Assembly (NCBI GenBank): GCA_005784505.1
Contig: VCAZ01000045.1
Coordinates: forward strand, 1,493,501 to 1,557,500
DNA: 64,000 nucleotides
Reading direction: 5' to 3'
Origin: Bagarius yarrelli
Lineage: Eukaryota > Chordata > Actinopteri > Siluriformes > Sisoridae
Shown: in pieces, positions 59,143-64,000 of the stretch
Layout of the letters: each line of letters starts with the position of its first letter
How positions within the stretch are numbered: position 1 is the stretch's first letter
Position numbers and translations under genes: made by a program
Notes under the pieces: generated by a model
Told to the model about the DNA's origin: nothing
Database searches by the model: none
Seen by the model: only the letters and a program-made list of their open reading frames with translations

Positions 59143-59455
59143 ATATATCTTCTATACCCGCTTATTCCACAATTCAGGCCACAGGGATCTGCTGGAGTCT
59201 ATCCCAGCCATCTCTGAAAGGGCGAAAGGCAGGAAGGGTAACACCCTGGACAGGTCGCCAGTCCATCACAGGGATACACACACTCACACTCACTCCTGTG
59301 GACAATTTAGAATCACCAATTAACCTAACAGACAAGTTGACTATGGAAGAAAACCAGAGAACCCGGAGTAAACCCATGCAAGCACAAGGAGAACATGCAA
59401 ACTCCACACAGAAAAACCTCTGCCCAGGAATGAAACCCAGGCCTTCCGTGCTGCT
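59143..59455 (-). repeat. SINE-A copy, part of head missing
   Basis: Minus strand: AGCAGCACGGAAGGCCTGGG at the head side, GGTTTACTCCGGGTTCTC, and AATAAGCGGGTATAGAAGAT tail. The TCCAAAAACATG core is replaced by TCCATAGTCAACTTGTC. Confidence 0.9.
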
Positions 59456-60078
59456 AAAATATGACATGCAATGTGATATAAATTGATATACCTCATTTCA
59501 TACAAAAAATATTCAATGTTAAGACCTTTATTAGCTTTATAGCTCTGTGTAGTTTGGTACAGATAGAACTTGGGCACGACTCCAAATGTCTTTTCTCCTT
59601 AAGGAAATATGTCTTCATCCAATGTGAGACTTGTCAGATAAACAGCATTCCTCTTGTCTATTCTCTTCCCACAAATTCTTATAACCCTGACACTGTGCTT
59701 CCATTAGGCTTCTATTAGACTGTACCAGACAGAATGTGTTCTTCTCTCCTTCTTTGGTCTGATTTAAGCTCAACACTTCTCCTTTATTCTCCCCTGTTAT
59801 CGCTCTGTCTCTCAATCCTGACTTTTCCAGACCCCCTGTGACCATTGAGAGGAGAGCAAGGCACATTATTAACCACCCACCTCTACTTTAGTCTCAGTGC
59901 CTTGTGAGATGAGCCACTATGATGGCTCAGAGGCTCTGCAGGAAGCTGCCTTCAAGTCACATTATAGAGTGTAGAGTCCTTTGTATTAAGGAACTGCAGG
60001 ACTTAGTTAATTGTTAGGACTAGGAATTGTACCCAAATGATTTCATGGTAAAATTAAGCATGTGCTGTTTTGTTGCAG

Positions 60079-60160
60079 TGAGAAGTTCATGGTGAGGCTC
60101 AACAAAAACGGCGGACCGAAGAACCCAGAGAAAATCGACCGGCTTTGTGCACTGTTTACG
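60079..60160 (+). CDS. dock3: dock3 exon (e)
   Basis: The exon has 82 bases. Its first T completes the split Ser codon, giving SEKFMVRLNKNGGPKNPEK followed by IDRLCALFT, and it ends in phase 0. The acceptor TTGTTGCAG ends at 60078 and the donor GTAAAA starts at 60161. The RLNKNGGP-NPEKI motif is characteristic of DOCK3 and its relatives. Several substitutions against the mammalian sequence as I recall it are conservative (for example Lys for Arg after GGP, and Asp for Glu in EKI), which fits a functional fish orthologue rather than a pseudogene. Confidence 0.95.
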
Positions 60161-60564
60161 GTAAAAAAAAACCCACTGAGACCAGCATTCCTTTTTTTTT
60201 TTTTATTCAAACTACTTTATATACACAAGGTTATCAAAAAGTTTCGAGACACGGCAGCAGATGGCAGCACAATCCGGTTGGCATGTTTAGAAACTTTTTG
60301 ATACATAGAAATATATATTGAAGATATATAAATGTAAATCTAATGTAAAATTTAATTACAATGTAAATGTGATAACAAAAAATTTTAAATGTTGCTCGAA
60401 CAATGTAACATTAAAATAACCATAGAGATTTTTAACCTAATAGAGGTTTTGATAATAACAATTGTTGTCACAGAAATGCCAGGCTATATTTCTTATATAA
60501 TACCAGGCTGTGAGTATTTGCTTATTTATTTACAATAGTATTACTAAGATTAAACACTAATTTA

Positions 60565-61048
60565 ATTAAGGTCTGGAGGGCTGTCGACATCCCAGAAGGT
60601 CTTCAGTGGAGTCAGGGCTCTGTGAAAAACACTTCAAGTCTTTCACACCAAGCAGAACACCCCATGGCCTTGCTTTGTGTAGAGGGGCATTGTAATGCTG
60701 AAACAATGTTCAGGCCTGTTAGTGGTAGTGCTACTGTCATGATAAAATATTTAAAGACATTGTAGACAACTTTGTGCTACTTATTTTGAGGCAAAAGTTT
60801 GGGGAAGTCACAATTATACTGTATTATATATTTTGCACCTTGTACCTCCTCACATGGCAGTAGTGCCTGAACTCATTAACACCCTTGTGCCTGAAGTTAT
60901 TATCAGAGTAAATCTGGAGTCGGATAATTAAAAAAAAACCCTGTGCATGTGGATCTGCTTTGAGACCATGTATATTGTTAAACGAAAAGGAAAAATTAAC
61001 CACTGACTGGGGTGTCCAAATACGTTTGTCCATATTTGTCCATATAGT
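60565..61048. mobile_element. Tc1-like non-autonomous element with inverted left half
   Basis: 60590-60810 reads as the 5' half on the minus strand (GGAGTCAGGGCTCTGTG, AGAGGGGCATTGTAATGCTG, CAAAAGTTTGGGGAAG). 60820-61048 reads as the 3' half on the plus strand (AGTGCCTGAACTCATTAACA, CTTGTGCCTGAA, and TGTCCATATAGTGTA at the end). Confidence 0.7.
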
Positions 61049-61184
61049 GTACTTATAATTTAGGACGGTGAACATGCACAACATGCACACTAGATAACAG
61101 CTTGATTTTTTTTGCTGTTGAATAAACAGTAGTGATGACGCTGAGCACAAGATATACAATCATGTCCTGTAACTCATCTCCCAG

Positions 61185-61190
61185 TCTCTC

Positions 61191-61224
<34 letters not shown>
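61185..61224. repeat. (CT)n array in the exon (f) acceptor tract
   Basis: About 18 CT units that continue into a TTTC/CTCT mix up to the acceptor at 61265. Confidence 0.95.
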
Positions 61225-61227
<3 letters not shown>

Positions 61228-61265
61228 ATTTCTTGTTCTCTTTCTTTCTCGCTCTCTTTTTGCAG

Positions 61266-61326
61266 GACCTGAGCAATAAGGATATGAAGCGAGAACTATA
61301 CATCGTTGCTCAGGTTATCAGAACCG
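61266..61326 (+). CDS. dock3: dock3 exon (f)
   Basis: The exon has 61 bases and reads DLSNKDMKRELYIVAQVIRT plus one base of a Gly codon. The acceptor TTTTTGCAG ends at 61265 after a long CT-rich tract (61185-61260), and the donor GTAAGG starts at 61327. The DLS-KDMKR-LYIVA-VIR pattern is typical of DOCK-B proteins. This residue run also forms the end of the beta-rich block before the RMLLNDSKKGPPH motif in the next exon. The intron upstream is only 1105 bases long. Confidence 0.95.
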
Positions 61327-62283
61327 GTAAGGCTTAAAAATGTTCTACAATTTTTCCCTCCTATGAAGTAAAATAATATTTCTGCCCGTTTGCCTCCTCA
61401 TCTGGATATATTTTACTTTAAGCCAGATTAATTTCCAGGTTAATTTCCTTTTTTTTGTGCTTTACCTGCTATAGAATTTTCTGTTACTAACCGACAGAAA
61501 TGTGCAGCTGGGCAATAAAAAAAGCTTTTTATCTGATGCCTAATACCCAAACCTGATGACTGTGTATGAAGTTTGTTCATCAACTTTTACCCCAGACACA
61601 TCATCTCCTCCTTTCTGCTTCTCTGCGTCTGCTTCCAAAAATTTAGATGTCCAACAACCAGAGACAATAATGTTTTAGTCAAAATAAGATCATCATATAT
61701 TTTATAAAAACATAGTGTAGTTTAGACTTTAGTTTTAGTGCCTTGTCTAGTGCTTAAAGTGGAAACACAAAACTGCCGGTACTCCGGATACGCATGGAAA
61801 ATTGCGTTCAGAGACTGAGGGGATCCCCCATGTTGAAAATTGAAGGGAAACAGTGCAGCATGTGGGATGTGGAATGACAGAAAGATTTATGGTTAAAATA
61901 TAGCCTCATAATTCAATCTATTTTCTCTTTCAAAATTTTTGTGTGTCCCCATAAAAAGTTGCTGACTTCACACTAGCCTCTCTGTGCATTTTTATTCTAT
62001 CACTATTCCAGTTTGAAAACCAGTGTTTTACATGATCAGATTTAAACTGTTACTCTGTCTTGCTTTTCTTTCTTAATTCTTTTTTACTTCATTTACTTTT
62101 TTTCTCATTTTTTTGCTTCCTTTCCCTCTTTTTTCCTTTCCTCATTTTTCTTTCTTTCTTTCTCCCTTTCTTCTATCTTTTCTTCCTTCATTCTTCTTGT
62201 CTTTTTTTACTTTCCCTCTTTTTTCTTTATTTCCTTTACTTCCTTTCTTCCTTCTTTCCTTTTTTTTCCTTCTATTTTATTCC

Positions 62284-62335
<52 letters not shown>

Positions 62336-62876
62336 TCAGTTCTTCTTTCTTTATTCCTTCCTTCCCTTCTTCCTTCCTTCTTTTCTTTCCTCCTTCCTTA
62401 ATATTCAGTTAACTGTACAGCTAACTGCAAGTTGATTTTATCAGTGTAATTAACAGAAATTTAGCAACTGTCATTTATATTACATTTTTTTTAAAACCAA
62501 AATTATGTTCGTTTAACGTATAATCATGCGTTCATTTGGAGCATTTCGCTTCTGTTCATGTTTTATGCCTAAAGCTCTATTTTAAATATCTACATTTGTC
62601 AAAGTAGGTTTTTTTTTGTCTTGCCGAAGGCTTTACACTGTCGGTTCGCAAAGTAGCTTCTATCGACATAAATTCTCCAGCCAGCAATCAGGTGTGTTAG
62701 ATAATAGAAAGCTTTAGACACCTGACAGCTCGAACATGCAGTTCACTGCCTCTGATTTACACTCCTTTTGCTGAACATCACTCCCTCACTTCATCCTGCA
62801 GCAGCTCTGCTGTAATAACATCATCTATTCTCGTGTGTAAACGTTAACATAGTAACGCAGTGTTTTCTGCGCACAG
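61327..62876 (+). other. dock3 intron between exons (f) and (g), 1550 bases
   Basis: A pyrimidine-only-like block (62044-62400) with a TTTC array dominates the middle. The remainder is ordinary AT-rich intron with no recognised feature. Confidence 0.9.
62044..62400. repeat. 350-base polypyrimidine tract with (TTTC)n
   Basis: Almost only C and T on the plus strand, with a perfect TTTC run at 62286-62338. Confidence 0.95.
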
Positions 62877-63024
62877 GCCGAATGCTACTAAACGACTCGA
62901 AGAAGGGCCCCCCACACGTGAACTACCGACGCCCGTACGGATGCGCCGTACTGGCTATGAGCGATGTGCTTCACACCATCTCAGAGCTCAAGGAGGAAAA
63001 AGACTTTGTGCTTAAAGTTTACAC
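62877..63024 (+). CDS. dock3: dock3 exon (g), last in window
   Basis: The exon has 148 bases. It completes a Gly codon and then reads RMLLNDSKKGPPHVNYRRPY, GCAVLAMSDVLHTISELKEE and KDFVLKVY, ending two bases into a Thr codon. The acceptor is GCGCACAG at 62869-62876 and the donor is GTGAGT at 63025. RMLLNDSKKGPPH and YRRPYGCAVL are near-invariant in DOCK3. The next exon, which should complete the Thr codon and lead into the DHR-1 domain, is not within the remaining 976 bases. GC content is visibly higher than in the surrounding intron. Confidence 0.96.
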
Positions 63025-63462
63025 GTGAGTGTCTTATACATGTGTTACCATGAGTTTAATGATGCGGGCCGATATCAGGAAGATATTCTATCTTAGAATA
63101 GAAATTAGAAACTGCATCCATGTTGTTTCAATCAGGTGTACTATAAATATAAAAAAAAACTACAGACACATTTTTGGTCAATTTGCTATCATTTCAATTT
63201 AAAAAAAATAACCGATTAGCTCCTCCCACTTGATACAATAATTAAAGACCTTGTTTGTTAACCAATATAAGTTATGCACACTAAAGCTCGAATTCGAGTT
63301 TATTTTAAAAAACACATTTAAACCAAGTACTGTACAATTTGTAAAGATTCTTTGGCAATAATCAATTAAAAAACATGAGGTAACTCATAAGGCAAAAAAT
63401 ACAACAAGGATAAACCATAAAATCCCTGTAGTAATTAAGGAATTCCTAACTAAACCCAGATA

Positions 63463-63602
63463 AACCCAAAAGTGGGTGGACATCTTACTAATAGTATAAG
63501 AGTGCCACAAAGTTGAAAGCACACAGTCGTATAGGATAGGTGTCTCCATGCTCTAGCATTAAGATTCCACTTTACTGGAACTAAGGCAGCATCTTCATAC
63601 CC
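63463..63602 (+). repeat. Tc1-like non-autonomous fragment, best preserved 5' part
   Basis: GTGGGTGGACATCTTACTAA, GCCACAAAGTTGAAAGCACA and CTTTACTGGAACTAAGGCAG. Confidence 0.75.
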
Positions 63603-63639
63603 AATTCAGATTTTGTGACTATGTCCGTTTTTTTTTTTG

Positions 63640-63840
63640 ACGTCCCGCTTACATCATCTTTTAAAACTGACCCGTATCCGATATCTGCATTTACACTATA
63701 CACGGCAAAACAACCCAAGGTGGACATACTGACTGGAAAAGGAAGTAAAAACCGTGTGATAATCCATGGACATGATGGACTAGGACAAAATGATTATTTA
63801 GTATTTTGCATTCCGGACCATGATTAAAATTCGGCAAATC
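63640..63840 (+). repeat. partial copy of the 4977-5731 element
   Basis: TATCTGCATTTACACTATAC, GGCAAAACAACCCAAGGTGG and ACATACTGACTGGAAAAGGA match 5090-5155 closely. Confidence 0.8.
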
Positions 63841-63961
63841 AACACTGTCTTTAGAAGAAGGAAAAAAAAGGAGAGCTCTTGTTATAGCCTGGCCAATCGT
63901 AGCGTTTTCTGCCAAGTTATAAATTTTTTTGTTGTTGTTGTTTTTTATTTGTTTACAGACA

Positions 63962-64000
63962 GGGCAGCACGGTGGCTTAGTGGTTAGCACTGTTTTGATT
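63962..64000 (+). repeat. SINE-A head, cut by window edge
   Basis: GGGCAGCACGGTGGCTTAGT and GGTTAGCACTG are the tRNA-like 5' end of the family. Confidence 0.85.

Larger units (their letters stand above)
54248..60078 (+). other. dock3 intron between exons (d) and (e), 5831 bases
   Basis: The first 3.7 kb (54250-57970) have few recognisable repeats, apart from a 21-base direct repeat at 56744 and 57548. A Tc1-like fragment, an LTR-like repeat and a SINE fill 57975-59450. 59590-59880 is a repeat-free block of moderate GC. Confidence 0.9.
60161..61265 (+). other. dock3 intron between exons (e) and (f), 1105 bases
   Basis: Nearly half of this short intron is the rearranged Tc1-like element at 60565-61048. 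It ends with a CT array that doubles as the polypyrimidine tract of the next acceptor. Confidence 0.9.
31329..63024 (+). other. dock3: dock3 gene, internal part (7 exons seen)
   Basis: This spans seven coding exons and six complete introns of a DOCK-family guanine-nucleotide exchange factor. Exon lengths of 149, 85, 42, 155, 82, 61 and 148 bases give a continuous frame of 240 complete codons plus two bases, and every intron is GT-AG. The protein lies between the N-terminal SH3 domain and the DHR-1 lipid-binding domain, roughly residues 112-353 by comparison with the family, in the helical region usually called DOCK_N. DOCK3 is known as a neuronal Rac activator that works with ELMO and WAVE in axon growth. 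I chose DOCK3 over DOCK4 because the Ser/Gln-rich segment of the 42-nt exon and the TYNTIGEDTD segment match DOCK3 as I recall it, while DOCK4 differs there. Neither terminus of the gene is in the window. Confidence 0.88.
63025..64000 (+). other. dock3 intron after exon (g), cut by window edge
   Basis: The intron begins GTGAGT. It contains a Tc1-like fragment (63463-63602), a partial copy of the 4977-5731 element family (63640-63840) and the head of a SINE at the edge. No further exon is visible. Confidence 0.85.

Noticed and set aside
59004..59486. 160-codon open frame
   Set aside because: It runs through the LTR-like repeat and a reversed SINE-A; sequence fits the repeats, not a protein family.
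60824..61159. 111-codon minus-strand open frame
   Set aside because: It is antisense to the plus-strand 3' half of a Tc1-like non-autonomous element and encodes nothing recognisable.
62060..62401. 113-codon Phe/Leu/Ser-rich open frame
   Set aside because: Polypyrimidine DNA has no stop codons in this direction; the protein is low complexity.
31329..63024. assignment to DOCK4, DOCK1, DOCK2 or DOCK5
   Set aside because: DOCK1, 2 and 5 differ throughout by recall; DOCK4 shares the first exon pattern but differs in the ISVSDLYKM segment and in the 14-residue mini-exon region.

Overview
The window is vertebrate nuclear DNA, almost certainly from a ray-finned fish. It has AT-rich introns, GT-AG exons, long GATA/TCTA-type tetranucleotide arrays, many tRNA-headed SINEs and Tc1-like and hAT-like transposon relics. 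The SINE and Tc1 types suggest a teleost, perhaps an otophysan such as a catfish, but the order is a guess. There are no bacterial genes, operons, CRISPR arrays or viral genes.

One protein-coding gene can be supported, on the + strand. Seven exons (31329-31477, 39323-39407, 51291-51332, 54093-54247, 60079-60160, 61266-61326, 62877-63024) join in one uninterrupted frame of 722 bases, and every junction phase agrees. The product is the stretch between the SH3 and DHR-1 (C2-like) domains of a DOCK-B family Rac guanine-nucleotide exchange factor, best matched to DOCK3 (MOCA). The first exons lie upstream of the window, and the DHR-1 and catalytic DHR-2 exons lie downstream.

Bases 1-31328 contain no recognised exon and are most simply one intron of at least 31 kb. 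They hold SINEs, a Tc1 transposase relic, a 755-bp terminal-inverted-repeat element, a 16-bp minisatellite with GGGTTA cores, LTR-like repeats and compound microsatellites. Bases 31478-64000 alternate the exons with introns of about 7.8, 11.9, 2.8, 5.8, 1.1 and 1.6 kb, plus one running off the right edge, all loaded with the same repeat families. Four SINE copies still have matching target-site duplications. A hAT relic at 43995-45080 was split by two SINE insertions, which gives a relative insertion order.

I did not find a new multi-gene system. The observations most worth testing are the 42-nt in-frame exon at 51291-51332, several repeat-free intronic blocks that may be conserved enhancers, three small multi-copy mobile families, an internally inverted Tc1-like element, and several near-perfect hairpins. 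Family names for repeats and the DOCK3 assignment rest on recall of known sequences, not on a search.
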